Numbered from the stretch's first letter, positions 17,828 to 26,833 are shown. The stretch is 64,000 nt of DNA from Paenibacillus sp. FSL R7-0273 (GCF_000758625.1 NZ_CP009283.1:3111501-3175500), one strand, 5' to 3'. Notes: generated from the sequence alone by a model not told the origin. Made by a program: numbers and translations.

Positions 17828-17986
17828 ATGAACATGGCAGTACATAATCTTATGGCTTTCAATCATCAATATTTTAGACCTCAACCGGTCACTGAACCCA
17901 AACCATCCAGAACAGATGATAAATCGCAGAGCTTTCAGGACATACTTAACGAGAAGCTGAGTAACAACAGCAAGCAGAAGCGGTAA
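17828..17986 (+). CDS. Small protein of unknown function (52 residues)
   Basis: This frame is short but has a strong ribosome binding site, GGAAGGAGG, ten bases before the ATG. The product (52 residues, starting MNMAVHNLMAF) is hydrophilic and basic at the end (KLSNNSKQKR). It contains SFQDILNEKL, a helical motif that by eye resembles short segments found near the ends of flagellar rod/hook proteins; I do not assign a function on that basis. A small hairpin precedes the ribosome binding site, and a bidirectional terminator follows 50 bases after the stop. This makes a self-contained transcription unit. Confidence 0.6.
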   Translation: MNMAVHNLMAFNHQYFRPQPVTEPKPSRTDDKSQSFQDILNEKLSNNSKQKR

Positions 17987-18035
17987 CCTGAAGAATGATG
18001 AAGCAATGATTACAGTATAATCTATAAACTTAAAT

Positions 18036-18076
18036 AGAAGCCGGATGCTGACCCGAGGGTGCAGCATCCGGCTTCT
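18036..18076. terminator. Bidirectional terminator
   Basis: A perfect 15-base inverted repeat (AGAAGCCGGATGCTG at 18036-18050 and its complement at 18062-18076) with short T and A tracts on the two sides. It separates the convergent small gene and Mn catalase gene. Confidence 0.88.
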
Positions 18077-18089
18077 TTGTATCCTCAGG

Positions 18090-18989
18090 TTAATGTATTC
18101 CGGCAGCCTTCTGCAGCCGGGCGGCAATTTCCAGAAAATCCTCCTCGGAAATGCCGGGTGCGAATTCTTCCGGAACCTCAGGAGCCTCGGCTATCGGATG
18201 ACCCTTAGGGGAACCCTCTACGACCTCAAGCGGCTGTCCGTCTTCCGGGTGAGGCCCTTTCCAGATTTGCTTAATCGCCGTGAAATCACCCTCACTGTTC
18301 GTATACAGCTTGGTGTGAAGTCCTTTAGACTCATACTTATGCGTTTCTGTGAATGCCTTGTTGCTAAGGGAAGGAATGGGTACGAGCTTGCTGACATCTA
18401 CGCCGGTAGCCATCTCCAGTGCTTTCGCATAAGCCACCACATGAACGCCTCCGCGTACTAACAGATAGCCGACAACCTCGCGGGCGGCCGGATGATCGGT
18501 CAGTTCATACACCTTCATCTTATGGGCTCTCGCGCCGCACTCCAGAAAGAAGTTGTGCAGCAGATCCAGAATCAGGTTGCCGCTGTTAAACACGTATTCA
18601 CCGCTCCAGGGCCGGCCCATCGAATCTATCGGCAGGGCTGACTGGGCGCCGGCAAGCGCAAAATAAGTATTGCGCATATCCTTGAACGGATTAAGCGGCG
18701 TCTGGTCGGGCTCTTTGTATTCCGTGGAGCCGAACTGGCACTTGTTTACCGCATGTGCAACCAGCTCCACATGTCCGAGCTCTTCTGCCGTAATGCTGGT
18801 GACCAGATCATAGAAAGGCTTCAGCTTTTTTTTGGCGCGGAAATTAAAGGACTGGAACAAATAATTGTTAAGGGTGGACATTTCGCCGAATTTTCCGCCC
18901 ATGAGCTCCTGCACCGCAGCAGCAGCATTAGGGTCCGGACGCTCAACCTGAGGGATTTCGATCAGAATTTCATCAAAACGCTTGAACAT
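18090..18989 (-). CDS. Manganese catalase
   Basis: The 299-residue di-manganese catalase decomposes hydrogen peroxide. The four-helix-bundle ligands are visible: Glu36 in KFGEMSTLNNYLFQ, the ExxH pair in TAEELGHVELVAH (Glu70, His73), a second Glu in LLHNFFLECGARAHKMKVYE, and His in GVHVVAYAKALE. Length matches the KatN/YdbD class rather than the 190-residue spore-coat CotJC class. A C-terminal acidic extension (EEFAPGISEEDFLEIAARL) follows the catalytic domain. The ribosome binding site GTGAGGTG lies directly behind a 5' hairpin (19000-19045), which might influence translation. It is transcribed alone. Confidence 0.92.
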   Translation of the reverse strand: MFKRFDEILIEIPQVERPDPNAAAAVQELMGGKFGEMSTLNNYLFQSFNFRAKKKLKPFYDLVTSITAEELGHVELVAHAVNKCQFGSTEYKEPDQTPLNPFKDMRNTYFALAGAQSALPIDSMGRPWSGEYVFNSGNLILDLLHNFFLECGARAHKMKVYELTDHPAAREVVGYLLVRGGVHVVAYAKALEMATGVDVSKLVPIPSLSNKAFTETHKYESKGLHTKLYTNSEGDFTAIKQIWKGPHPEDGQPLEVVEGSPKGHPIAEAPEVPEEFAPGISEEDFLEIAARLQKAAGIH

Positions 18990-18999
18990 TAGAGCACCT

Positions 19000-19045
19000 C
19001 ACTATAGATTGGTATCGGCTATCAGCCGCTATTCGCTCTATAGTG
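19000..19045 (-). promoter_or_regulatory. Leader hairpin before the Mn catalase start
   Basis: The repeat CACTATAG/CTATAGTG (19000-19007 and 19038-19045) brackets an inner CGGCT/AGCCG stem (19016-19020 and 19024-19028). On the minus-strand mRNA the outer stem ends next to the ribosome binding site. A regulatory role is an inference. Confidence 0.5.
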
Positions 19046-19095
19046 TCTCCTGATGCACAGACCCTACTCATAATATTACAAGTTTTCAATGGGGG

Positions 19096-19401
19096 CTAAC
19101 GTTTTCCCCGGACACGCTGTGATTTGCGGAGCTTGGGCTCTGAGCCCGGAGCCTGCTTGCTTATCCATTTCAGATAGGAAGCAATCTGCGGATCATGCTG
19201 CAGGGCCTCCAACGTAGTAAGCTCCAGGTTCACGAGATCATCATTGGTATAGAGCGCATGAATCTGCCGGTGGCAGGCTTTACAGAGAAGGGCGGTCGGC
19301 TGCAGAATGCCGCCTTTTTCCTTGGGGACCAGGTGGTGGACCGTTGTAACGAGAGGAGAGCGTCCGCATAATTCACAGGTGTCTGAGGCATGTCCCTTCA
19401 T
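19096..19401 (-). CDS. HNH endonuclease-like protein (YisB-type)
   Basis: The 101-residue protein carries a compact HNH/zinc module: CELCGRSP, then HHLVPKEKGG with the His-His pair, then LLCKACHRQIHALYT (CxxCHxxIH). The two CxxC pairs bind structural zinc; the His residues bind the catalytic metal. The C-terminus is strongly basic (KLRKSQRVRGKR), suiting nucleic acid binding. Isolated chromosomal HNH proteins of this size are common in Bacilli and often unassigned. Its start follows the stop of the upstream 70-residue gene by three bases, so the two are coupled. Confidence 0.85.
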   Translation of the reverse strand: MKGHASDTCELCGRSPLVTTVHHLVPKEKGGILQPTALLCKACHRQIHALYTNDDLVNLELTTLEALQHDPQIASYLKWISKQAPGSEPKLRKSQRVRGKR

Positions 19402-19404
19402 AAG

Positions 19405-19617
19405 CTAGCCTCTGACCTCGAAAAACTGGCAGGTCCGGCGGGAATAATAGGTTAAATCGCTGACCCGCGACTGGATGATTACATCTGAATCGGTGAAACG
19501 GACAACGGTTGCCCCCGAATTAACCAGATGATCATTTTCAAAGACCCGAACCGGCAGCTTGCGGTCAATGGCTTCCTGCAGATCGCTGTCGGTAAATAGC
19601 GGGCGGTTGATGGGCAT
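19405..19617 (-). CDS. Small protein cotranslated with the HNH protein
   Basis: 70 residues from ATG 19617 (ribosome binding site AAAGGAGAA nine bases upstream). A longer frame exists but would bypass this site. The sequence alternates short strands (PVRVFENDHLV, ATVVRFTDSDVIIQS), suggesting a small beta-rich fold. I recognise no family. It is probably cotranscribed with the HNH gene. Confidence 0.65.
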   Translation of the reverse strand: MPINRPLFTDSDLQEAIDRKLPVRVFENDHLVNSGATVVRFTDSDVIIQSRVSDLTYYSRRTCQFFEVRG

Positions 19618-19785
19618 GGGAACATTCTCCTTTTTGTGTGCTGTGAATATAAAGATGAAATACAACCAGTATAACTTTGTGGGGGAGAGAAATCCAATCC
19701 CTGGAGCACCTGCCGGGACAGGGCTTGCAGTGGAAACGCAATCACTTTTATACTATGGCAAATATTTGGAGAGGACTGAAGCAGA

Positions 19786-20193
19786 ATGAAACTGGATAAC
19801 AAATTTGCATATGTACCGCTGGTTCTGCAGTGGGTCCTGAATTGCTCTCTGATTGTGCTGGCGCTGATCCTGACTGTTTTTTTGGGCAAGGAAACGCTGG
19901 AGATTTTTCATTTTATTAATGATGACGGGGCTTTATCGAAGCTGGAGCTGCTGGAAGGCATTCTGGTCTACTTCATGTACTTTGAATTTATAGCGCTGAT
20001 TATTAAATATTTTGAGGCGAAATATCATTTCCCGCTTCGTTACTTCATCTATATAGGCATTACCGCCATCACCCGCCTGATTATTATTGATCATGAGAGC
20101 CCTATGGATACCCTGGTTTATTCAGGGGCCATTCTGGTCCTTGTGATCACACTCTTCATCGCCAATTCCAGTCAAATGAAGCGGGAATCGTAA
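19786..20193 (+). CDS. psiE: PsiE-like phosphate-starvation-inducible membrane protein
   Basis: 135 residues with four hydrophobic helices and the PsiE blocks [41 protein letters not shown] and [14 protein letters not shown]. In Escherichia coli, PsiE is induced by phosphate limitation; its molecular role is unknown. No Pho box was recognised here. The start ATG follows GAGAGGACTGAAG. Confidence 0.85.
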   Translation: MKLDNKFAYVPLVLQWVLNCSLIVLALILTVFLGKETLEIFHFINDDGALSKLELLEGILVYFMYFEFIALIIKYFEAKYHFPLRYFIYIGITAITRLIIIDHESPMDTLVYSGAILVLVITLFIANSSQMKRES

Positions 20194-20231
20194 GTATTTC
20201 AACCATAAATCGGAAGTTTGCCTCCTCTGCA

Positions 20232-20276
20232 AAAGGTTTCTCCTACGGTACACTAAGTCTTGTAAGAGAAACCTTT
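20232..20276 (+). promoter_or_regulatory. Perfect inverted repeat in the leader of the sugar ABC operon
   Basis: AAAGGTTTCTC (20232-20242) is perfectly repeated in inverse orientation at 20266-20276, with a 23-base loop. It lies two bases before the GAGAGGGG ribosome binding site. It could be an operator, an mRNA stabiliser or a terminator for psiE (no U-run). Confidence 0.55.
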
Positions 20277-20293
20277 GAGAGGGGTACAGAGGA

Positions 20294-21652
20294 ATGAAAA
20301 AAGCAAAGAACCTGGCGTTGACACTTGCGTCCATCATGCTCGTAGGATCACTGGCAGCATGCGGAGGCAATGACAATGCCGGAAATAACGGCGGCAAAGA
20401 AAATGCGGGTAACAACGCAAAAAGCACGAATACACCTGCTGCAGAAGAAACCGCAAAACCGGCAGAAAAAGTGGAGCTCTCCTTCTGGACACTCGGTAAC
20501 GTCAACTATGAAGAGCTGGCGAACGAGTATACCAAGGAGCATCCGAACGTTACGATTAAAATCCAGAATACCGGTGACCAGACTGCCCACCACAACAATC
20601 TGACTACCGCTCTGTCTGCGGGCTCTGGCGCACCTGATATTTTCCAACTTGAAATCGGTTTCATGGAGCGCTTCATCAGTGCCCAGGACAAATTCTATAA
20701 TCTGAACGACCTCGGCGCCAAAGATATTCAGGCCAACTATCTGGACTGGAAATGGAAGCAGGCTTCTTCAATCGACGGCAGCTTCCAGCTCGGGCTTCCT
20801 ACGGACATCGGGCCGACTGTTGTATACTACCGCACGGATCTTGTTGAAGCAGCCGGACTGCCAAGCGATCCTGAAGGCTTCAGTGCAGCAATCGATACCT
20901 GGGACAAATTTGCTTCTGTAGCGAAAGCCTACAAAGACAAGACCGGTAAATACTTCTCCGACTTGACTGACCTGACTTACAACGCTCTGCGCGACCAGTC
21001 TGCAGATGAAATCTACTTCAGCAAGGCTGACGGCAAGTTCATCGGCGACACTAATCCGCAGGTTAAGAAAGCTTATGATTTCACTGTAAAAGGCATCCAG
21101 GAGGGATGGATCAGCAACTATCTGCTGTGGTCTCCTGAGTGGGGTCAAGGCATGAGCGACGGTTCGTTCGCTGTTGTAATGGGTCCAGCTTGGATGGCTG
21201 GTAACATCAAGAGCAATGCGCCGGATTCAGCCGGCAAATGGAAAATCGCACAGCTGCCTGAAGGCGCCGGTAACTGGGGCGGATCGTTCATCACCCTGCC
21301 TAAGGAAGGCAAGCACTCCAAAGAAGCTTATGATTTCATCCAGTGGATGGTTAACAAGGACAATCAGCTGGAATCCTTCAAAACCAAAGGTCTGATGCCT
21401 TCTATTCCTGCACTGTATGAAGATCCTGCATTCGTAGACTTCAAGGATGATTTCTTCGCCGGACAGCAGACAGCAGTAGAATTCGGTAAAGCGGCTAACC
21501 GCGTAAAACCGGTATACTACGGACCGCTGCATGACCAGACGGATACCTTCTTCAAGAATGCGCTCAAGAACGTAATCGAGAAGAAAGCGGATCCTGCAAA
21601 AGAGTGGGATGAGGCTGTTAAGCAGGCCAAGACTCTGGCAGAACGCAGCTAG
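20294..21652 (+). CDS. Sugar ABC transporter substrate-binding lipoprotein
   Basis: The 452-residue family 1 solute-binding protein has a lipoprotein signal peptide with the lipobox LAAC (Cys23). A Asn/Gly/Ala linker follows. The mature domain starts VELSFWTLGNVNYEEL; ASGAPDIFQLE-type binding strands (SGSGAPDIFQ) and WGGSFITLPKEGKHSKEAYDFIQW are typical of oligosaccharide binders. It captures sugar outside the membrane for the two permeases encoded next. Expression probably exceeds that of the permeases because a strong hairpin follows the gene (21681-21723). The sugar is unknown. Confidence 0.9.
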   Translation: MKKAKNLALTLASIMLVGSLAACGGNDNAGNNGGKENAGNNAKSTNTPAAEETAKPAEKVELSFWTLGNVNYEELANEYTKEHPNVTIKIQNTGDQTAHHNNLTTALSAGSGAPDIFQLEIGFMERFISAQDKFYNLNDLGAKDIQANYLDWKWKQASSIDGSFQLGLPTDIGPTVVYYRTDLVEAAGLPSDPEGFSAAIDTWDKFASVAKAYKDKTGKYFSDLTDLTYNALRDQSADEIYFSKADGKFIGDTNPQVKKAYDFTVKGIQEGWISNYLLWSPEWGQGMSDGSFAVVMGPAWMAGNIKSNAPDSAGKWKIAQLPEGAGNWGGSFITLPKEGKHSKEAYDFIQWMVNKDNQLESFKTKGLMPSIPALYEDPAFVDFKDDFFAGQQTAVEFGKAANRVKPVYYGPLHDQTDTFFKNALKNVIEKKADPAKEWDEAVKQAKTLAERS

Positions 21653-21680
21653 ACTGCGCCAAGCATGATATGAACCGGAT

Positions 21681-21723
21681 ATCCGGATTCCTGAGAGAGC
21701 AGGCAGCTCCCGGGAGTCCGGAT
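21681..21723 (+). terminator. Intercistronic hairpin after the binding-protein gene
   Basis: Thirteen paired bases (ATCCGGATTCCTG with CGGGAGTCCGGAT, two G-T pairs), no U-run. Hairpins at this place in binding-protein operons commonly protect or attenuate the mRNA; that role is inferred. Confidence 0.55.
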
Positions 21724-21765
21724 TCTTCGGAAATAAAGCTTTCTTAATTAACCTGGAGGTGTGAC

Positions 21766-22719
21766 ATGGCAGAACCCGTAATTACGAGTCCGCATGCCGA
21801 GAGCAAACGCCCTTTTTTAACTGAACAAAGACGGAGCCGGATTACGGCCTATACCTTTATCTCACCGTTCTTTATTCTGTTCTCGATATTCGGACTATAC
21901 CCGATCTTTTTTACCTTCTATTTATCGTTCTTCAAATGGGATGCGCTCAACCCGATGAAATTCGTCGGCTTCAAGAACTATGATCTGGTCACCAGTGACC
22001 CGACCTTCTGGATCTCCTTCAGCAACACGCTCATTATGGGCCTCATGGGTACTGTCCCGCAGGTTATGCTGGCACTGCTGCTTGCCGTGCTTCTGCATTC
22101 GGGAATGACCAAATTTAAAAAGACGTTCCGTATTCTTTACTTTATGCCGAATATTACGTCCATTGTGGCCGTAACGCTCGTATTCAGCACCCTGTTCGGC
22201 AATAACGGGATGATCAACTGGATGCTGAACGGCCTCGGGCTTGATAGTGTTGCCTTTAACTCCGGCTGGTGGGGTGTCAAAATCGCCATTTCCACGATGG
22301 TTATGTGGCGCTGGACGGGCTACAATGCCATTATCTTCCTGTCCGGTCTGCAGAGTATTCCGATGGACCTGTACGAATCCGCCCGTATTGACGGCGCGAA
22401 CCGCAGACAGCAGCTGTTCTCGATTACATTGCCGCTGCTTAAGCCGTTTATTATTTTTGTATCCCTGCAGTCGACAATCGGCGCCCTGCAGCTGTTCACA
22501 GAGCCATATGTATTCCTGGGCCAGGCCGGCACCGGTTCTACACGCCAGGAAGGGATTACCATGGTTACATATTTGTACAGCGAAGCGTTCCGCAACGGCT
22601 TCTTTGGTACAGCAGCGGCAACGGCGGTTATGCTGTTCCTTGTTACAATTCTGTTCTCCATCCTTAATATGCTGATTTCCAGAGGTTCAGGCGGAGAGAC
22701 TGGAGGCAAAAAAGCATGA
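21766..22719 (+). CDS. Sugar ABC transporter permease, MalF/UgpA type
   Basis: The 317-residue integral membrane protein has six helices and the EAA-loop at YESARIDGANRRQQLFSITLPLLKP, which docks to the ATPase. The N-terminal part contains TAYTFISPFFILFSIFGLYPIFFT. It forms a heterodimer with the next permease. No ATP-binding subunit is encoded in this operon, as is usual for Firmicutes that share one MsmX-like ATPase. The start ATG follows CTGGAGGTG. Confidence 0.92.
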   Translation: MAEPVITSPHAESKRPFLTEQRRSRITAYTFISPFFILFSIFGLYPIFFTFYLSFFKWDALNPMKFVGFKNYDLVTSDPTFWISFSNTLIMGLMGTVPQVMLALLLAVLLHSGMTKFKKTFRILYFMPNITSIVAVTLVFSTLFGNNGMINWMLNGLGLDSVAFNSGWWGVKIAISTMVMWRWTGYNAIIFLSGLQSIPMDLYESARIDGANRRQQLFSITLPLLKPFIIFVSLQSTIGALQLFTEPYVFLGQAGTGSTRQEGITMVTYLYSEAFRNGFFGTAAATAVMLFLVTILFSILNMLISRGSGGETGGKKA

Positions 22720-23579
22720 GTACACTGCGTATGTTCAGAAAAAAACCGGATGATCTCGGCTTCTTCGGCAAGCTGGGCTTTTATTTCCTGCTCATTCTCG
22801 GGGCGCTGGTCTCCGTCTTCCCGTTCTACTGGATGTTTGTGGTCGGAACCAACGATAAAGGGGCTGTATTCCATGTGCCGCCGCTGCTTACCGTGGGTGA
22901 CCAGTTCTTCATCAATTTTAAGCGTGTACTGGAAAAAGCGGATTTCTTCCAGGCGCTCGGCAACTCACTGTTTGTATCCTCCATGGTAACGGTGTCGGTC
23001 GTGTTCTTCTGTACACTGGCCGGGTATGCTTTTGCCAAATATGAATTTCCGTTTAAAAATGCACTGTTTGTGTTCGTTATCGCTACGCTGATTGTTCCTC
23101 AGCAGCTGGGTGTACTGCCGACCTATGTCATTATGGCAAAGCTGCACTGGATCGACAGCTACAAGGCGCTGATTGTGCCGGCGATGGTCAACGCCTTCGG
23201 CATCTTCTGGATGCGCCAGTATATTTCTTCGGCCGTGCCGACCGAGCTGATAGAGGCCGGACGGATCGACGGCGGCGGCCATTTCCGGATTTTCTGGAAT
23301 ATCGCCGTGCCGGTCATTACGCCTGCAATGGCAACGCTGGGCATTCTTAACTTCATGACGGTATGGAATGACTTCTTCTGGCCGCTGGTTGTGCTGAAGA
23401 ACAAGGAGCATTACACGATTCAGATTGCGCTGCAGCAGCTCTTTACAACCCGTGACGGTCTTGACTACGGCATGATCATGTCCGCGACCTTTACAGCGAC
23501 GCTGCCGCTGCTGATTGTATTCCTGCTGTTCAGCCGCTGGGTTATTGCCGGCCTGACCTCGGGTGCAATTAAGAGCTAA
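22716..23579 (+). CDS. Sugar ABC transporter permease, MalG/UgpE type
   Basis: The 287-residue second permease overlaps the first by four bases (ATGA). Six helices are predicted. The EAA-loop is ELIEAGRIDGGGHFRIFWNIAVPV, and FYWMFVVGTNDKG marks the MalG-type N-terminal loop. It ends with IAGLTSGAIKS, as most of this class do. It acts with the 21766-22719 protein and the lipoprotein. A hairpin at 23626-23667 divides this transport part from the regulatory genes. Confidence 0.92.
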   Translation: MSTLRMFRKKPDDLGFFGKLGFYFLLILGALVSVFPFYWMFVVGTNDKGAVFHVPPLLTVGDQFFINFKRVLEKADFFQALGNSLFVSSMVTVSVVFFCTLAGYAFAKYEFPFKNALFVFVIATLIVPQQLGVLPTYVIMAKLHWIDSYKALIVPAMVNAFGIFWMRQYISSAVPTELIEAGRIDGGGHFRIFWNIAVPVITPAMATLGILNFMTVWNDFFWPLVVLKNKEHYTIQIALQQLFTTRDGLDYGMIMSATFTATLPLLIVFLLFSRWVIAGLTSGAIKS

Positions 23580-23625
23580 AGCAAACAGGAAACAGGAACC
23601 TGCGTGAAGAATAGTAGATGAGGCA

Positions 23626-23667
23626 GAAACGGCAGCCCCCTTTATTAGAAAGGGAGGCATCCGTTTC
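23626..23667 (+). terminator. Hairpin between transporter and regulator genes
   Basis: GAAACGG (23626-23632) pairs with CCGTTTC (23661-23667); the interior CAGCCCCC/GGGAGG arms also pair with mismatches. There is no U-run, so partial termination or mRNA processing is likelier than full termination. Confidence 0.5.
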
Positions 23668-23708
23668 GGCTGAGTCCTGCCAAGACAACAGGGGGAAGGT
23701 AAACGGCA

Positions 23709-25433
23709 ATGAAGCTAAGACGCAAAATCCTGTTCGCTATTATTCTTCTCGTATTCATTCCGGTAATCGTGATGGGAATTGTTACGTATGTTAACTTTTC
23801 AAAAACAATGGAGAAGAAATCGAGCAGCTTTTACTGGATTTCGTTACTTGAGACAGACCGCAAGCTTAAATTTGCACTCAGTGAAATATCGTCCATCACC
23901 AATTCGGCCATTACCCAGCCTGCCATCCAGCAGTCGCTGAAGCAGCCGAATTTTGTGCTGACCTACGACCGTAAGCAGGAGATCAACAACCTGCTGATCA
24001 ATCATCCGATGATCACCTCGTTCAGCCTGTACGGCAAGGACCGGCTGCTCTACCAGTACAATGCTCCGATGTCTTTTGCCGATATGCATAAGCAGGTATG
24101 GTATGGTGCTATGGAAAATGCCGAAGGCCGGCCTGTCTGGTCGGGACCAGGAGAGAACGGCTCGGAGGCGGCAGGCAAGCCGGTGCTGGTGCAGGCAAGA
24201 GTCATTAAAGATTACTACTCGCTGGAGGATATCGGCTATCTGGTAGTTTATGTTAAGCCGGATCTGCTGGACCAGATCTTCTGGGAGGCGGCCACGCTGA
24301 AGAAGGGCGACATTCTGCTGGTCAACAAGCAGGGGAATATCGTCTTTAACAAGTCCGGGGAGCATATCGGGCAGCGTACGGAGTTTCCTTTTCTGCAGGC
24401 GGATTATACCCAGAGTCAGGACTATTACATTGACAATTATCAGGAAGAGAAATCGCTGATTACTTTCCTGCCTTCACATAATACGGACTGGTATCTTGCG
24501 GCGATCACCCCGATGAATCTGATCTCCTCAGAGTCAGACTCCATCCGTAATCTGGCGATTATTCTGGGAACGGTTTCACTGCTGTCCGCCTTTTTGTTCG
24601 ACCGCTACTTCGTCAGGAGGCTGGTGCGCAGCATTAACAGTGCGGTCAACGGGATGAAACGGGTTAAACAGGGCATTTTTATGCCGATCACCACACCGCT
24701 GCGTTCAGATGATGAGAGTGATCTGCTGATCGACGGCTTCAACCGGATGAGCTCACAGATCAGTGAGCTCATCCAGCAGGTGCAGACCGAGCAGGGGCGT
24801 AAGAAGGAAGCGGAAATGCAGGCGCTTATGGCCCAGATTAACCCGCATTTTATCTACAACTCGCTTGAATCCATCAACTCGATGGCGGTGCTGGCCGGTA
24901 ACCGTGATATCAGCAAAATGGTCATCTCCCTCGGCAAGCTGCTGCGTATCAGCATCAGCCAGAATCAGGAGCTGATTCCGCTGCAGATGGAGCTTGAGCA
25001 TGTGCGGCATTATCTGGACATCCAGAAATTCCGGTTCGAGGATAAATTCAGCTACCGGATTGAGCTGCCGGAGGAACTCAGGCAGGTGATGACCCAGAAG
25101 CTGATTGTCCAGCCGATTGTCGAGAATGCGCTCTATCACGCCATTGAGCAGATGGAGGAGCACGGTGAGATCACGATCAGCGCACAGCGCAGCCGCAAGG
25201 ATCTTATTATTATTGTAAAGGACAACGGGCCCGGCTTTGACCTCGCTACAATGATGAGCCTGTGGGACACGGAGCACAGCAATCCCAAGAAGTATGCGGA
25301 CAGCGGTGTCGGGCTGCGGAATGTGCATGAGCGCCTGAACATCCGCTTTGGCCATCCTTACGGTATTATGGTCTGTTCCTCCCCGGGATTCGGTTCAACA
25401 ATCTGTATCCGGATTCCGACCATACAGCCATGA
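23709..25433 (+). CDS. Sensor histidine kinase, YesM/LytS-type
   Basis: 574 residues. A membrane helix at 7-29, an extracytoplasmic sensing domain (about 30-280, Cache-like), a second helix near 285-305, and a HAMP-like segment (RRLVRSINSAVNGMKRVKQG) come first. The His_kinase phosphoacceptor box AQINPHFIYNSLESINSM follows, with His380. The HATPase_c domain ends it (QPIVENALYHAI as N-box, DNGPGFD and GVGLRNVHERL as G-boxes). Such kinases pair with AraC-type regulators to sense sugars. The stop overlaps the next gene, which encodes a solute-binding protein, and the cognate regulator follows that. Confidence 0.9.
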   Translation: MKLRRKILFAIILLVFIPVIVMGIVTYVNFSKTMEKKSSSFYWISLLETDRKLKFALSEISSITNSAITQPAIQQSLKQPNFVLTYDRKQEINNLLINHPMITSFSLYGKDRLLYQYNAPMSFADMHKQVWYGAMENAEGRPVWSGPGENGSEAAGKPVLVQARVIKDYYSLEDIGYLVVYVKPDLLDQIFWEAATLKKGDILLVNKQGNIVFNKSGEHIGQRTEFPFLQADYTQSQDYYIDNYQEEKSLITFLPSHNTDWYLAAITPMNLISSESDSIRNLAIILGTVSLLSAFLFDRYFVRRLVRSINSAVNGMKRVKQGIFMPITTPLRSDDESDLLIDGFNRMSSQISELIQQVQTEQGRKKEAEMQALMAQINPHFIYNSLESINSMAVLAGNRDISKMVISLGKLLRISISQNQELIPLQMELEHVRHYLDIQKFRFEDKFSYRIELPEELRQVMTQKLIVQPIVENALYHAIEQMEEHGEITISAQRSRKDLIIIVKDNGPGFDLATMMSLWDTEHSNPKKYADSGVGLRNVHERLNIRFGHPYGIMVCSSPGFGSTICIRIPTIQP

Positions 25434-26815
25434 AGCGTCTAAACGGGATGAAAGCGGGGAGTAATGCTGTGAGATGGTTAACCAAATGGGGCTGGATTCT
25501 GCTTTATATCGCACTGATGGCCGGAGCGGTATTGTTTATTTCGTTCGGCAATAAGGAGCCGATTGAGGACAACTCTCCTGAGAAAATAACGCTGACCTTC
25601 CGCCACTTCTGGCAGAAGGAGCATGACCGGCCGCTGCTGGCGATCTTTGAGGAGGTCGTTAAGGAATACCAGCAGGACCACCCGAATGTAAAGGTGAACT
25701 TTGAAGGGCTGGACCAGACCATTCACCGTGAGCAGAAGCTGAAAAGTGAAATGGTCACCGGTACCCCGCCGGATATGTTCGTATTGTTCGGCGGCGCTGA
25801 AATTGAGCCTTATGTACGGTCTAACCGGCTGATGGACCTGACCGGGTTCGTACAGGAGAACGGGCTGAACAACCAGTTCAGTGATCTGCACCTGTGGACC
25901 TTTGACCAGCATATTTACGGGCTGCCGATTGAAGGGAATGCCGAGCCGCTGTATTACAACAAAACATTATTCAAGAAGCTGGGCATCAAGCCGCCCGGAA
26001 CGGTCAGCGAGCTGGATAAAACCATCCGGAAGCTGAAGGAGGCGGGCATTGTCCCGTTTGCGCTCGGCAATGAGGACCGCTGGCCGGCCGGGATTTTTGC
26101 CCATTATCTGATGGACCGTTATGCCGGACCGGAGCTGATCCAGAAGCTGGTTATAGGCAAAGACGGTGCAGCCTTTGTGAATAAGGCCTATCTGGAGGCG
26201 TTCAGCCATCTGGAAACATGGATTGGCGAGGGAGCCTTCAGCCTGGACTCGAATGACACTTCGCCGGAAAATGCGGTACGCATGTTCACTGGCGGCGAAG
26301 CCGGGATGTATCTGAACGGGAACTGGGATATTAACCTGTTCACCGGGGAGACGGCTCCGGCAGGCTTCGAAAATGAGGTCGGTGTCATCCCGTTCCCATC
26401 GCTGGCCGCCGGGACTGAGCCCTCCATAGCAGGAGGCTATACCATTGGAATCGGCTTGTCCTCCGGTCTGACCGGGGCGAAGCGCGAAGCGGCGCTGGAG
26501 CTGATGAAAGCCTTCTATACAAAGGAAATCCAGACGCGGATTGTGTATGAGGGGTTAAGAATCCCGTCCATGCGGATTGATTTTGATCCGGAGAAGACCG
26601 GACCTGTATTCGCTCAGGTGATGGAGATTATGGCCAAGGACCGCCAGAGCTTCGTGCCTTATGACAATCTGCTGTCACCGGAAGTGAAGAAAACCTTTCT
26701 AAGTGTCATCGAAGAGATGATAGACGGCGGGCTGTCGGCGCAGGATGCCCTGCAGCAGCTGCAGTCCGCGTCGGAGCAGTACTGGAATCTTATACAGAGC
26801 TCGGCTGTAGAATAA
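25430..26815 (+). CDS. Membrane-anchored family 1 solute-binding protein inside the two-component operon
   Basis: The 461-residue extracellular sugar-binding fold (TLTFRHFWQKEHDRPLL, GTPPDMFVLFGGAEIEPY, EGNAEPLYYNKTLFKKLGIK, GGYTIGIGLSSGL) is preceded by one transmembrane helix (WGWILLYIALMAGAVLFISFG). There is no lipobox Cys and no AxA cleavage site, so it probably stays as an anchored sensor accessory. ATG 25430 overlaps the kinase stop (ATGA); GTG 25469, eight bases after GGGGAG, is an alternative start. Its position between kinase and regulator suggests ligand capture for the kinase rather than transport. No partner permease is coded nearby except the 21.7-23.6 kb pair. Confidence 0.85.
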   Translation: MKRLNGMKAGSNAVRWLTKWGWILLYIALMAGAVLFISFGNKEPIEDNSPEKITLTFRHFWQKEHDRPLLAIFEEVVKEYQQDHPNVKVNFEGLDQTIHREQKLKSEMVTGTPPDMFVLFGGAEIEPYVRSNRLMDLTGFVQENGLNNQFSDLHLWTFDQHIYGLPIEGNAEPLYYNKTLFKKLGIKPPGTVSELDKTIRKLKEAGIVPFALGNEDRWPAGIFAHYLMDRYAGPELIQKLVIGKDGAAFVNKAYLEAFSHLETWIGEGAFSLDSNDTSPENAVRMFTGGEAGMYLNGNWDINLFTGETAPAGFENEVGVIPFPSLAAGTEPSIAGGYTIGIGLSSGLTGAKREAALELMKAFYTKEIQTRIVYEGLRIPSMRIDFDPEKTGPVFAQVMEIMAKDRQSFVPYDNLLSPEVKKTFLSVIEEMIDGGLSAQDALQQLQSASEQYWNLIQSSAVE

Positions 26816-26833
26816 ATCTGGGAGGTGCGGGAA

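Noticed and set aside
25430..26815. Second binding protein as a normal lipoprotein
   Set aside because: No lipobox Cys after the hydrophobic segment; a membrane anchor fits better.
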